64,000 nucleotides of DNA from Alphaproteobacteria bacterium. Lineage in GTDB: Bacteria > Pseudomonadota > Alphaproteobacteria > Micropepsales > Micropepsaceae. Shown in pieces: positions 16,034-25,108 of the stretch. A program made the translations under genes and the position numbers. The stretch covers positions 1 through 64,000 of the forward strand of contig JAHFQC010000011.1 in the NCBI GenBank assembly GCA_023259375.1. The letters are read 5' to 3'. The notes under the pieces are model-generated. The model searched no databases, was not told where the DNA came from, and saw nothing but the letters and a program-made list of their open reading frames with translations. Numbering within the stretch: the stretch's first letter is position 1; each line of letters starts with the position of its first letter.

Positions 16034-18400
16034 TCACGCCGCCGGCTGATACAGATACTTCTGAAATCCGCAGAATGTCGCCCGGATTTCGTCCGGATCG
16101 CCTAGATCGTTGACCGCGTCGTCGATAGAGTCGTTGTACTTGAGCTGGAGCAGCGGGGTCAGCTTCTCGCTGTCCAGTTCCTCGACGCCCTGCTCGATAT
16201 AGTGGGACAGCACGAAGTCCAGGAAGACCTGCTGCTTGGTGCTGAAATGGGTGGTGATGATCACCTTGGCGCCTTGGGCACGCTCTTGCCGGGTGAGCGG
16301 TGGGACGGCGTAGGCGACATGGGCAAGAACATCGAACAGGTCGCTCTTCTCGGCGTCTATGATCTTCTGCATCTCGGCGAGCTGGTCGTGCCCGAAGCCC
16401 TTCTCCGCCAGTCCGGCAAGCAGTTTGGCGCGGGTGTCCGGATCGCTCCAGATCGCCCGTAGCTCGGCCTCGTTCTTGAAGAAGTCGGGCAGCTTACCGA
16501 ACAGCGTCTCCATGAACTGCTGGGCGGACATCGGCGTGCCGTCCGGGTGCCAGAAGCTGGTCACCATCATGCTTTGGATGTTTCGCATCTTGCCATCACC
16601 CAAACGGACCTTGATCTTGCCAGGACGGGGCGGCCTCGGGCCTGGCCCTGGCGGAGGTTCTCCAAAGCCTCCAGGAGGGCGTGGGGGAGGCGGTGGCTCA
16701 GGTTCCAAAGGCTCGCCATCCCATTCCGGGTCGTTGAAGTGGTGATGCGCCTTCACGAAATCGTAGATCGTGAAATAGTCCTTGCCCTCGTACAGCCGCG
16801 TGCCGCGCCCGATGATCTGCTTGAACTCGATCATGGAGTTGACCGGGCGCATCAGCACGATATTGCGGACGTTACGCGCATCTACCCCGGTGGAGAGTTT
16901 CTGCGAGGTCGTCAGAATAGTCGGGATGGTCTTCTCATTGTCCTGGAAGGCCCTCAGATGCTGGTTGCCGAGCGCGCCGTCATCCGCCGTTACCCGGTGG
17001 CAATAGTTCGGGTCCTTGCTCGTCTTCATCTGGTTGATCAGGTCGCGAACAATGAGCGCGTGGTCTTGGGTAGCGCAGAAAACCAGCGTCTTTTCCCGCT
17101 GATCGATAGCATCCATAAATATTCGAACGCGCGTCGCTTCGCGTTCCGTGATCTCGATGACCCGGTTGAAGTCGCGCTCCTCATAACGCTTCTTCTTGTC
17201 GACCTCACCTTCCTCGACCGTATCGTCCGGCGTGTAGACGTAGTCGTCGAGGGTCGTGGATATCTGGCGCACCTTGAACGGCGTCAGGAAGCCGTCGTTT
17301 ATGCCGTCCTTCAGCGAATAGGTGAACACCGGCTCGCCGAAATACTTGTAGGTATCAACGTTGTCCTTGCGCTTGGGCGTGGCGGTGAGGCCAACCTGCA
17401 CCGCAGGCGCGAAATATTCCAGAATATCCCGCCAGGAGCTTTCGTCGTTGGCGCCGCCGCGATGGCATTCGTCGATGACGATGAAATCAAAGAAATCCTT
17501 CGGGTAGGCGCCGAAATAAGGTGACGGCTTGCCGTCCTTTTCCGGGCCGCTCATGAAGGTCTGGAAGATCGTGAAGAACACATTCCCGTTCTTGGGCACC
17601 CGCTTCTTCTTGCGGATTTCGTCGGGTTCGATGCGGACCAGCGCGTCTTCGGCGAACGCCATGAACGAGGTGAAGTCGTTATAGGCTTGGTCGGCAAGAT
17701 TGTTGCGATCAGCCAGGAACAGGATGCGCGGGCGCCGGGACGGCTCGCCGCCCGATTTCCAATCGTTCAGGTTCCAGCGCGCCTGAAACAGCTTCCAGGC
17801 GATCTGGAACGCGATAGAGGTCTTGCCGGTCCCGGTAGCGAGGGTGAGCAGAACCCGGTCACTCCCGTCTACAATGGATTCCAGCACGCGATTGACCGCT
17901 AGCTCCTGATAATACCGAATTTCCCAGGAGCCGCTCTTATCCGGATAAGGAATGGCGGCGAAGCGGTCGCGCCAGGCGTTGGACACGGCGAAGGTGCGCT
18001 GCCACAGCTCGTCCGGAGTCGGAAACCGCGGCGTCTCGCCTTCGGTGCCCTCCTCCATGTCGATGCCATAGATGCCCTTCCCGTTGGTCGAATAGGTAAA
18101 GCGAACGGCGAGCTTACCGGCATAGGCTTTCGCCTGCCCGACGCCCTTGGTCAGCGGCTCTGTATCGGCCTTGGCCTCCACGACGGCGAGCGGCGTGTTG
18201 CGGTAGATCAGCAGGTAATCAGCGATATCGGCCTTGCCGCGCCGGCCATGACCTTCGAGGCGGCCCTGGGTGATGCGGTATTCCCGGGCGATCCGGCTAC
18301 CGTCAACAATGCCCCAACCCGCGTCTTTCAGCGCAGGATCGATCAGTTCGGCCCGTGTCTCGGCCTCGTTCAAGGACGCCCCCTCACAGCTCCCCGGCAA
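16034..18400 (-). CDS. hsdR: Type I restriction endonuclease subunit R
   Basis: A 788-residue motor/nuclease subunit. The N-terminal PD-(D/E)xK nuclease has D61 and VVEAKA (E75, K77). The superfamily 2 helicase shows Walker A ATGTGKT (188-194), DECH (310-313), a GLTATP motif and IIGRGTR. A Pro-rich linker (about 585-620) precedes the C-terminal helical domain, which would bind the methylase core. It cleaves unmethylated DNA after ATP-driven translocation, as part of an R2M2S1 complex. Its start overlaps the end of hsdS by 17 bases, showing translational coupling. All catalytic motifs are intact. Layout and length resemble the EcoEI-like class. Confidence 0.95.
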   Translation of the reverse strand: MPGSCEGASLNEAETRAELIDPALKDAGWGIVDGSRIAREYRITQGRLEGHGRRGKADIADYLLIYRNTPLAVVEAKADTEPLTKGVGQAKAYAGKLAVRFTYSTNGKGIYGIDMEEGTEGETPRFPTPDELWQRTFAVSNAWRDRFAAIPYPDKSGSWEIRYYQELAVNRVLESIVDGSDRVLLTLATGTGKTSIAFQIAWKLFQARWNLNDWKSGGEPSRRPRILFLADRNNLADQAYNDFTSFMAFAEDALVRIEPDEIRKKKRVPKNGNVFFTIFQTFMSGPEKDGKPSPYFGAYPKDFFDFIVIDECHRGGANDESSWRDILEYFAPAVQVGLTATPKRKDNVDTYKYFGEPVFTYSLKDGINDGFLTPFKVRQISTTLDDYVYTPDDTVEEGEVDKKKRYEERDFNRVIEITEREATRVRIFMDAIDQREKTLVFCATQDHALIVRDLINQMKTSKDPNYCHRVTADDGALGNQHLRAFQDNEKTIPTILTTSQKLSTGVDARNVRNIVLMRPVNSMIEFKQIIGRGTRLYEGKDYFTIYDFVKAHHHFNDPEWDGEPLEPEPPPPPRPPGGFGEPPPGPGPRPPRPGKIKVRLGDGKMRNIQSMMVTSFWHPDGTPMSAQQFMETLFGKLPDFFKNEAELRAIWSDPDTRAKLLAGLAEKGFGHDQLAEMQKIIDAEKSDLFDVLAHVAYAVPPLTRQERAQGAKVIITTHFSTKQQVFLDFVLSHYIEQGVEELDSEKLTPLLQLKYNDSIDDAVNDLGDPDEIRATFCGFQKYLYQPAA

Positions 18401-19583
18401 ACGCCTTATGCAGCAGCGATTTCTTCAATTCGTCAAGTGCGGCGAGTTTGCGGCTGTAGATGGCTTCGAGAGACAGACACTCAGCCTCGATCTCGACGAT
18501 CCTTTGGACCACCTTCTCCTGCTCCCCCGGTGATGGTGGGAAGAAAATGGGATAAGGCTCCAAAGTCTCCTTGGTTAGCCCGATTTGTCCCGCCGCTCGT
18601 TCCGAGTGATAGATGACATGTTGCAGGATACTGGGGTGCTTTAGGAAATAGTACAAAAAATCCTTCGTGATTTGTTGTTCGTCCGGGGCTGCTTTCATAA
18701 GCGCCACATTATAAGCGCCCTCTAATCCGCGCAAAATCTGAAACAGCGGCGGACCGTAACGTCCGATCATCACATCCGTCGTGCTACAAAACCTTCTGGC
18801 TTGGCTGCGAGGAATATAGACAATGTGATTATCGCTCTTGTAATCGCGAATCTGAATTAGCCGGATGTTCGTGGGCATTTTCGACTTTGAAAAAACTGAT
18901 TTTGGAGGTTGAGAACCTCCAATAAATTCGCAGACATCACCCAAGGTTTTCTCGACCCACTCTTCTTTTTGGCTGGTAAACGTCTCTTCCAGATAGCTGT
19001 TAAAAAGCGCGCGGCAGTTTTGGAGGTTCTTTTCGTCACTGGCCTTGGCAACAGCGATGTCCTTGAATGCCTCGTCGAGAATACCGACGATGCGCCACTG
19101 TTCAGATAACGAGGACGGAATTTCAGCGACAAAATCTTCAAGCTGCGTTTTTGTTATAGCCTGACGAGTGGCGCCTGCGTCACCAGTCAGCAGCAATCTG
19201 TCCTTGTACTGCGGAGCGCAAAGTAGATACCGGAGGAACTGGGGGACAAGCTGTTCTTTCCGACACCTCAAAATCGAAACGTGCTGATTGACCCGCGCGG
19301 GCAGAATATATTGTGGAACTAAACAGCAGCGAGCTATTGATGCTCCCGTAATATTAAAAAGCAGGTCGTCTGCTTCAACGACGACGTTCTTTAGAGCATC
19401 AGCCTGCTGGTCGTCTATGCGAGCCAAACCGTCATTATCAAAGCCATGGTCGTGGACATTCATGCTCCGAATGAGAGCAACACCTTCTTGCTTGTAAGCA
19501 GCAGAACCACCGAGAGGCGTCGCGCCACTACCAATTTTAGTGGTGACTGCGCCTAGTTTGCGATTTACCCAACCTGGCTTCAC
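18384..19583 (-). CDS. hsdS: Type I restriction-modification specificity subunit S
   Basis: A 399-residue protein with two target-recognition domains. TRD1 spans about residues 1-160, then a conserved helical spacer (IVGILDEAFKDIAVAKA), then TRD2 about 205-350, then a second spacer helix (VVQRIVEIEAECLSLEA, ending LLHKAFAGEL). The half sites cannot be predicted from the sequence. It overlaps hsdM by 4 bases (ATGA) and hsdR by 17. Base composition is lower in G+C than in hsdM and hsdR, as is common for S subunits that are swapped by recombination. Both TRDs look complete, so the subunit is probably functional. Confidence 0.93.
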   Translation of the reverse strand: MKPGWVNRKLGAVTTKIGSGATPLGGSAAYKQEGVALIRSMNVHDHGFDNDGLARIDDQQADALKNVVVEADDLLFNITGASIARCCLVPQYILPARVNQHVSILRCRKEQLVPQFLRYLLCAPQYKDRLLLTGDAGATRQAITKTQLEDFVAEIPSSLSEQWRIVGILDEAFKDIAVAKASDEKNLQNCRALFNSYLEETFTSQKEEWVEKTLGDVCEFIGGSQPPKSVFSKSKMPTNIRLIQIRDYKSDNHIVYIPRSQARRFCSTTDVMIGRYGPPLFQILRGLEGAYNVALMKAAPDEQQITKDFLYYFLKHPSILQHVIYHSERAAGQIGLTKETLEPYPIFFPPSPGEQEKVVQRIVEIEAECLSLEAIYSRKLAALDELKKSLLHKAFAGEL

Positions 19584-21031
19584 AGCAGTGCCCTGATGTT
19601 CGCCAGCACTTCGGCGCTCTCGGTATCCAACGCGGCAATCTCGTCGAGGATTGCTTCAGGGCTGCGGTGGACGACGACTTCGCCGCCGTTCGGGTTCTTG
19701 ACCGATAGATCGAAGCTCGCCTGATCGATGGATTTATCGTCCAACGACCAGCTCTTGGGCGTATCCGCAAACGTCTTCTGCAGCCGGACGAATTCAGCCA
19801 AATCGTCGTCGTTCAGCGGATTGGTCTTGCCTAGGCTGCGGCCCGGATCGAGCTGGTAGTACCAGATCTTCCGTGTCGGGGCGCCTTTCTCGAAAAACAG
19901 CACCACCGTCTTCACGCCCGCGCCTTGGAAGGTGCCTTGCGGGCAATCGAGCACGGTGTGCAGGTTGCAGCTTTCGAGCAGCAACTTGCGCAGCGAGATG
20001 GACGCGTTGTCGGTGTTCGACAAGAACGTGTTCTTGATGACGATGGCGCCGCGCCCGCCCGCCTTCAACATCCGGATGAAGTGCTGGAGGAACAGAAACG
20101 CGGTCTCGCCGGTGCGGATCGGGAAGTTCTGCTGCACCTCCTTGCGTTCCTTGCCGCCGAATGGCGGATTGGCAAGGATCACGTCGAACCGGTCCTTTTC
20201 CTGGACGTCAGCCAGGTTCTCGGTCAGCGTGTTGGTGTGCAGGATGTTCGGCGCCTCGATGCCGTGCAGGATCATGTTCATGATCGCGATGACATAGGCG
20301 AGCGACTTCTTCTCTTTGCCGTAGAACGTTCGCTCCTGGAGGACGCGGGCATCCTTGGTGGAGAGCTTACCGGCCTTCAGATACTCGAAGCTCTCGCACA
20401 AGAACCCAGCCGAACCGCAGGCGCCGTCATAGATGCGTTCGCCGATCTTGGGCGCGGTCACTTGGATCATGGCGCGAATGAGCGGGCGCGGCGTGTAATA
20501 CTCGCCGCCATTGCGCCCGGCATTGCCCATATTGCGGATCTTGGCTTCGTAGAGGTGGGAAAGCTCGTGCTTTTCGGCCTGAGAGCCGAACTTCAGCGCA
20601 TCGACGGCATCGATGATCTCGCGCAGATTGTAACCAGAGGTAATCCGGTTCTTAATCTCGCCGAAGATCTCGCCAATCTTGTACTCGATGGTGGCGGCAC
20701 TTTCCGCCTTGGCCTTGAAGCCCTGCAGATATGGGAAGAGCTTGCCGTCGACGAACTCGATCAGGTCGTCGCCGGTCATGGCTTTGTTGTGGTCGATCTC
20801 GCCGTTCGCGTTCTTCGGCGCAGCCCAATTCCCCCAACGGTAGTCCGGAGAAAGAATGTAGGCGACCTTCTTGCCCTCCAGCTTGGCCTTGGTCTGGCGA
20901 TCGCGCTCCAGGCTATCGAGATAGCGCAGGAACAGGACCCACGAGGTCTGCTCGGTATAGTCCAGCTCGGTAGTACAGCCCGCCTCCTTCCGGAGGACGT
21001 CGTCGATGTTCTTGAAGGTCTGCTCAAACAT
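19580..21031 (-). CDS. hsdM: Type I restriction-modification DNA methyltransferase subunit M
   Basis: An N6-adenine methylase of 483 residues from the start used here. It has an N-terminal helical domain (MFEQTFKNIDDVLRKEAG), SAM motif I DGACGSAGF near residue 202 and the catalytic NPPF near residue 288. It modifies host DNA and is the core of the restriction complex. An ATG 10 codons upstream is also possible, but MFEQ..KNIDD is the usual N-terminus and AGGT lies before it. It is first in the operon hsdM-hsdS-hsdR. No toxin or anti-restriction gene is inserted. The integrase gene lies 120-150 bases upstream on the same strand. Confidence 0.93.
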   Translation of the reverse strand: MFEQTFKNIDDVLRKEAGCTTELDYTEQTSWVLFLRYLDSLERDRQTKAKLEGKKVAYILSPDYRWGNWAAPKNANGEIDHNKAMTGDDLIEFVDGKLFPYLQGFKAKAESAATIEYKIGEIFGEIKNRITSGYNLREIIDAVDALKFGSQAEKHELSHLYEAKIRNMGNAGRNGGEYYTPRPLIRAMIQVTAPKIGERIYDGACGSAGFLCESFEYLKAGKLSTKDARVLQERTFYGKEKKSLAYVIAIMNMILHGIEAPNILHTNTLTENLADVQEKDRFDVILANPPFGGKERKEVQQNFPIRTGETAFLFLQHFIRMLKAGGRGAIVIKNTFLSNTDNASISLRKLLLESCNLHTVLDCPQGTFQGAGVKTVVLFFEKGAPTRKIWYYQLDPGRSLGKTNPLNDDDLAEFVRLQKTFADTPKSWSLDDKSIDQASFDLSVKNPNGGEVVVHRSPEAILDEIAALDTESAEVLANIRALL

Positions 21032-21179
21032 GGGGACCTGACGCGTGGAATACGATGACATTGACCCAACCGACCCCGGACGACCACAGCCTCGCTGCGG
21101 CGCCCGTGGGAACCCAAATCACAATGGCCTGTGATAACCTAATTTGAGGAAAAATGGGCGAGCAGATGGCCGCGCGGGG

Positions 21180-22217
21180 TTATTCGGCAGCTTTCCGGCG
21201 GCGTGCCGCCTCGTCCAGCATCCGGATTTGCTCCTGGACCAGGGCGCCCTTGGTCACGTAGCGCTTGATGATGTCTTCCACACGCTTTTCCGACCAGCCC
21301 ATAATCTCGGCAATGGCCCGAAGCTCCAGGTTCGCGAGATAAAAGCGTGTTGCCGCAGTACCCCGCAGGTCGTGGAAGTGCAGGTCCTCGTCGTGGAGGC
21401 CTGCATCCTTCTTGGTCTGCCAGAAGGAGGTATTGAACCCATCCTCGGTCCAGGCACGCTTCCTAGAATTGGTCAGGATCGTTGTGGAGCGCTTCGGAAT
21501 TTGGTCCAGAAGTTCACGAAGCTCCGCTGAGATAGGAATGGTTGCGGTCTGCTGTCCCCGGCTCTTGGCTGTGTGCAGTTCGATAGAATTATTGTGGACG
21601 TGGTTCCAGGAAACCTTGAGGAGGTCCCCGCGGCGGAGGCCGGTAAGCAGCGCCAACCGGATTGCGTATCGCATCTCCTCGGAGGCAACTGCCAGCACCT
21701 TTTCGAGCTGCTCGTCGGACCAAACCTTATCCGCCCGGTTGGCGTGATAGAGCGCCTTCAGACCAGCGCATGGATTGCTGGCGATTTTTCCCTGTTCCAC
21801 CCCAAATGACATAAGCCGGGAGAAAACTTGTATCGCGTAGTCGGCAGCACGCGGCGTGGCTTTCATCTTCGATCGCCATGCGATGATCTCTGCCCGGATG
21901 GTCGGACGCTCGAACTGTCTCAAACTGAGTTTGCCGAAATCAGACCGGATGCGATCCAGCCAGCGGACCCATTGCGCTTTGGTGCTGTCCGCCAGCTTCC
22001 CGTATTCGTCGCTTTCGCGATATTCGACCACCAGACCAGCCAGGGTGTTTTCATCCGGGCGGCCTCGCTTCTTCCACGCCAGTTCCAGTTCTTGGATGAA
22101 CTCCGGCGTGCCGGGTTTGGCGTTGAGACGGGGCGCACCTGCACCCCGCCAAGCGTAATAGTAGGTCCGGCCTTTCGACCGGACCTTGTGGACGAATTTG
22201 AGCTTAATGTTCGCCAC
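21180..22217 (-). CDS. int: Tyrosine recombinase (phage-type integrase)
   Basis: A 345-residue recombinase. An N-terminal arm-binding region (KFVHKVRSKGRTYYYAWRG) and SAM-like core-binding domain (about 55-150) are followed by the catalytic domain, with R195 (TGLRRGD), H282-x-x-R285 (HDLRGT), W308 (MGWS) and nucleophile Y320 (IKRYV). All are present, so it should be active. The GTG start is preferred because the frame upstream overlaps the preceding small gene and reads poorly; overlap with that gene is 14 bases. It is the only tyrosine recombinase in the island and so the best candidate for tRNA-Gly integration. It lies 6.5 kb from attL, unusual for a tRNA-targeting integrase. Confidence 0.93.
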   Translation of the reverse strand: MANIKLKFVHKVRSKGRTYYYAWRGAGAPRLNAKPGTPEFIQELELAWKKRGRPDENTLAGLVVEYRESDEYGKLADSTKAQWVRWLDRIRSDFGKLSLRQFERPTIRAEIIAWRSKMKATPRAADYAIQVFSRLMSFGVEQGKIASNPCAGLKALYHANRADKVWSDEQLEKVLAVASEEMRYAIRLALLTGLRRGDLLKVSWNHVHNNSIELHTAKSRGQQTATIPISAELRELLDQIPKRSTTILTNSRKRAWTEDGFNTSFWQTKKDAGLHDEDLHFHDLRGTAATRFYLANLELRAIAEIMGWSEKRVEDIIKRYVTKGALVQEQIRMLDEAARRRKAAE

Positions 22218-22398
22218 GGCTACGCTTCCACTCTGCCAGCTCACGGTCGAGGTCGTCGTCCGCGCTGATAGTTTGGTCACCAAAGCACAAGGCAATCGTC
22301 CCGTCGGGCCTAATTTCGACGCGGGACGGTCCAGAGCCCATGTTTTTCACCGCACGAAGCGCGCGTTCAACGGCTTTCTGACTGAAGTTGACGCGCAT
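22204..22398 (-). CDS. Small protein coupled to the integrase (64 aa)
   Basis: The protein starts MRVNFSQKAVERALRAVKN, with GAGGGAG before the ATG, and contains RVEIRPDGTIALCFGD. Small proteins of this pattern often sit directly upstream of integrases in alphaproteobacterial islands. The stop lies inside the start of int, so the two are translationally coupled. It may assist or regulate recombination, but its fold is not that of a recognisable excisionase. Function not known. Confidence 0.65.
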   Translation of the reverse strand: MRVNFSQKAVERALRAVKNMGSGPSRVEIRPDGTIALCFGDQTISADDDLDRELAEWKRSRGEH

Positions 22399-22541
22399 GG
22401 CCCGCTCCCTCACCCGACACGTTCGGTTGAAACAGCGAGCGCTCGGTTCTTCTCAACCATTTAAGAAGCGAACCGGCGGCAATCCAGTTGGGACTTCTGG
22501 AACACGTGCGATCCCATTGCTGCGACACCAGCTCCGAGCGA

Positions 22542-23240
22542 TTAGCGAAGTCGAGCATAATGCGCCCTCCCCTTTGCCGACGAAGCGATCATCGTCGAGC
22601 CCCAATTGAGACTAGAAAATTCTGAAATGCCCCGTACCGGCCAGGAGATAACAGACATATCGTATGATTCCATACGAAGATCGCCGAGGCGCGATCCAAA
22701 ATGATCGGTCAACTCACCCGACACATCGCTCACCCTCTCTCGAAACATAATTTCGAACGCGAGTTCCTCGACACAAGCCTGCACTCTCGGATGCGCGAAG
22801 ATCGTCAGCGCGCCATCCCAAACGGCAAATACCACCGATTTGATTTCGCGTTCCGACGAGCTAACGGCCTCCAATGCTCCCCGCGCAAACTTAAGATCGT
22901 TCCAGGCCGTATCGTAAGCGTAGGGCAACTCAGCCCAGTGATAGGGGCACGCGTAGAGTGCCGCAGAACCGGAGACCCAAATGAAGGCTTGGTTCAACAC
23001 CTTCGCCAGATCCTCATCAGTGACCCCACCGCATTCGTCATAAAGGGGATCGAAAAACGTGAGATCGGTGCCGAATTCCACCAAGAACGATCCGGAATCG
23101 CCTTTCTTTCGATAGCGTATCGCTTTGGGCGTTTCTCCGCAGAGCCAGTCAGCTGTCGCTCTCGCCGCCAGATAGTAGCTATGAAGAAACCGCGGATTTC
23201 TGATCTTTTCTGCATCGGAGATCGAATACGTAATACTCAT
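22542..23240 (-). CDS. Hypothetical island protein (232 aa)
   Basis: The protein starts MSITYSISDAEKIRNP. It is acidic and rich in aromatic residues (WVSGSAALYACPYHWAELPYAY) with no signal peptide. Predicted helices dominate the middle, including ELAFEIMFRERVSDVSGELTDHFG. It is more AT-rich than the backbone and has no recognised family. It lies upstream of the integrase pair on the same strand, about 140 bases away. It reads as a real protein over its full length, but I cannot name a role. Confidence 0.6.
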   Translation of the reverse strand: MSITYSISDAEKIRNPRFLHSYYLAARATADWLCGETPKAIRYRKKGDSGSFLVEFGTDLTFFDPLYDECGGVTDEDLAKVLNQAFIWVSGSAALYACPYHWAELPYAYDTAWNDLKFARGALEAVSSSEREIKSVVFAVWDGALTIFAHPRVQACVEELAFEIMFRERVSDVSGELTDHFGSRLGDLRMESYDMSVISWPVRGISEFSSLNWGSTMIASSAKGRAHYARLR

Positions 23241-23786
23241 TCATGCACGGCACGCTGTGCCGTCCTTCTACTCCATATTGTTGTTGATGGTTCCGGCGCG
23301 CTTCTTTTGCCGGGGTCATCCACCGCCTTATGCGCGGTAGTGCGGTCGTCGTTGTTTATCCGTGGATCGCGGCGCGACCCGGAGAATCTTTTATCATCAA
23401 TGACTGACAAAGAAAGAGAGAAGCGACACGGTGAAGGACATTTATTTGGTGTGGTGTCGGATGACCTGCTCCCGCTCCCCACGTGTGCAAATATGTATAA
23501 GGGATATCCCGCGGCCTACGCCGATACCCGATCCACCCGGGTCACCTTCTTTCATTCTATCTAAGACTTCGTCTCACTCGGGCCACACCGGGTCACGTCG
23601 ATGGGTTTCAATTGGTTTTCTGCACTGAGCCTTGCGCGATATCGCTTCGCGGCTCGACCTGTATCGATGAAGTATACCCCGGTGAGACACCGACCTGAGT
23701 CAATCTAGCCGTCTCTTTTGACCCGACGGGACGGTTTCGAGACACTATTTGAAGGAGGTCTAGAAGCAAAAAAGACAGAGGATCTC
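23241..23786. other. Non-coding stretch upstream of the resolvase
   Basis: No gene is seen. The part nearest the resolvase has several short related motifs (cacccgggtcacc near 23,536; caccgggtcacg near 23,588; ccccggtgagacaccg near 23,677; gacccgacggg near 23,720). They could be recombination subsites or operators for the resolvase, but their spacing is not regular enough to call a res site. Confidence 0.4.
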
Positions 23787-24329
23787 ATGGCAGTTGTTGG
23801 TTACGCCCGGGTTTCCACTACCGGGCAATCACTCGAAATCCAATCTGAGCAGCTTGTGGGTGCGGGTTGCACTAAGATTTTTAGAGAGAAGCGTACGGGA
23901 ACAACCACGAGCGGACGTGAGGAGCTTCAGCGAGCCCTGGATTATGTCCGGGAGGGCGACGTGTTTATTGTTTGCCGTTTGGACCGGCTGGCTCGATCTC
24001 TCTCCGACCTTCAGCAGATCATCGACAAGCTCAATGCAAAGGAGGTTGGGTTCCGTGTCCTCCAGCAGGCGATCGACACAACCCGGGCTGAAGGTCGCCT
24101 TTTGCTCCACCTGCTTGGCGCCTTTGCAGAATTCGAGACTGATCTTCGCAAGGAGCGCCAGTTGGAGGGGATCGCAAAAGCCAAAGCAGCAGGGAAATAC
24201 CGTGGCCGTCCCGCCACTATCGACCCGGTTAAGGTTGCCGCGTTGATGTCTGACGGTCTAGGTGCCTCTGCCATAGCGAAGAAGCTCGGGATCAGTCGTG
24301 CCTCTGTTTATAGAATCAGGACCGAATAG
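23787..24329 (+). CDS. Serine recombinase (resolvase/invertase family)
   Basis: A 180-residue protein. VGYARVSTTGQS near the N-terminus holds the catalytic serine. CRLDRLARS carries the arginines of the active site, and EFETDLRKERQLEGIAKAKA is the long E helix. A C-terminal helix-turn-helix follows (GLGASAIAKKLGISRASVYRI). Its length is that of Tn3/Pin-type resolvases and invertases. The start is set by GAGG 6 bases upstream; a longer frame upstream is not needed. No inverted repeats or transposase were found next to it, so it may resolve dimers of a formerly circular element or invert a segment. Its target is unknown. Confidence 0.92.
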   Translation: MAVVGYARVSTTGQSLEIQSEQLVGAGCTKIFREKRTGTTTSGREELQRALDYVREGDVFIVCRLDRLARSLSDLQQIIDKLNAKEVGFRVLQQAIDTTRAEGRLLLHLLGAFAEFETDLRKERQLEGIAKAKAAGKYRGRPATIDPVKVAALMSDGLGASAIAKKLGISRASVYRIRTE

Positions 24330-24355
24330 CCCAGCACATAGAAAGTACCCGGTTT

Positions 24356-24703
24356 CTATTTACGCAAGGCGATTTGGGACAGCCCCACAAGCCAATCGGT
24401 CACGGGCATAGCAGTTTTCAGTTCCCCTGATGGACTTGCGGCGATGAAGACTAATGCCCCACTAGACGGGATCGTCACAAGATAGATGGGATTGCAACCG
24501 TCCTCGCGGTGTATGATCCGAGCGCGGCCTTCACGGATATCCCGCGCTATTTCCTTATGGTCGCCGGGAGCCAAGATGATTCTATACCGCTCCCAAAGGC
24601 GTCTACAGAAATGCCAACGACTCTGTTTGACGTACCCACCCATCCAACCCGGATCGATTTGCCATTCCTTTGAAGCTGTATTGCTTGAGATATTTGCACT
24701 CAT
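24356..24703 (-). CDS. Hypothetical island protein (115 aa)
   Basis: The protein starts MSANISSNTASKEWQIDPGW and contains an Arg-rich segment (RRLWERYRIILAPGDHKEIARDIREG) followed by a beta-rich half (ARIIHREDGCNPIYLVTIPSS, GALVFIAASPSGELKTAMPV). It looks like a small compact alpha/beta protein without signal peptide. It converges on the resolvase and lies last in a possible minus-strand chain of very small genes. The start lacks a good ribosome binding site, so it may depend on coupled translation. No family recognised. Confidence 0.5.
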   Translation of the reverse strand: MSANISSNTASKEWQIDPGWMGGYVKQSRWHFCRRLWERYRIILAPGDHKEIARDIREGRARIIHREDGCNPIYLVTIPSSGALVFIAASPSGELKTAMPVTDWLVGLSQIALRK

Positions 24704-24718
24704 GGTGTTGGCTGAAAG

Positions 24719-24805
24719 TCAGCAGACTGGTCCAGCGGAGCAGCACATACCGGTGGAGTTGAGCTTACCGTCAATGTCCTCGTGGGACTGGACGACCATT
24801 GTCAT
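24719..24805 (-). CDS. Possible 28-aa Cys-rich peptide
   Basis: A short reading, MTMVVQSHEDIDGKLNST followed by GMCCSAGPVC, ends 15 bases before the 24,703 gene start. Its ATG overlaps the stop of another tiny frame. It has an acidic leader-like half and a Gly/Cys-rich tail, which is what a modified-peptide precursor would look like. No Shine-Dalgarno sequence and no maturation enzyme are seen nearby. This could easily be chance. Confidence 0.2.
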   Translation of the reverse strand: MTMVVQSHEDIDGKLNSTGMCCSAGPVC

Positions 24806-25006
24806 TAAGAAGGTTCTGTTTCATAGGTGATGCCAATTGCCCATTGGGTGGGAAACGCAGACATCACTTGGAGATCATTCTCTTTTGCGAACTGGGGTCA
24901 AAATCACGTAAAGGCTTTGCCCTCGCCGACTTTCGATTATCGCCCGGTAAACTCGCACTTTATTGCTGCCCGCCGGGAGGGACTTCTGGATCTTGGCCTC
25001 CTCCGC

Positions 25007-25108
25007 TTAGCGTCTCTCAGCAATTTCAAGCTGATGCTTGAGGTGGAGACCATAGGCCACGAAGCCGGCTGCAATCGCGGCAATCGTGTACAGCATGCCG
25101 TTGGTCAT
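25007..25108 (-). CDS. Small membrane protein (33 aa)
   Basis: The reading MTNGMLYTIAAIAAGFVAYG followed by a charged tail (LHLKHQLEIAERR) is one membrane helix with a basic/acidic end. Its ATG overlaps the stop of the upstream gene as ATGA, the usual form of translational coupling. Similar tiny proteins occur in phage and plasmid modules. Function unknown; the overlap is the main support. Confidence 0.45.
   Translation of the reverse strand: MTNGMLYTIAAIAAGFVAYGLHLKHQLEIAERR

Noticed and set aside
22367-22558. 63-codon minus-strand frame with a good GGGAGGG signal
   Set aside because: It overlaps the better supported small gene before the integrase and its C-terminal half is not protein-like; it remains a weak possibility.
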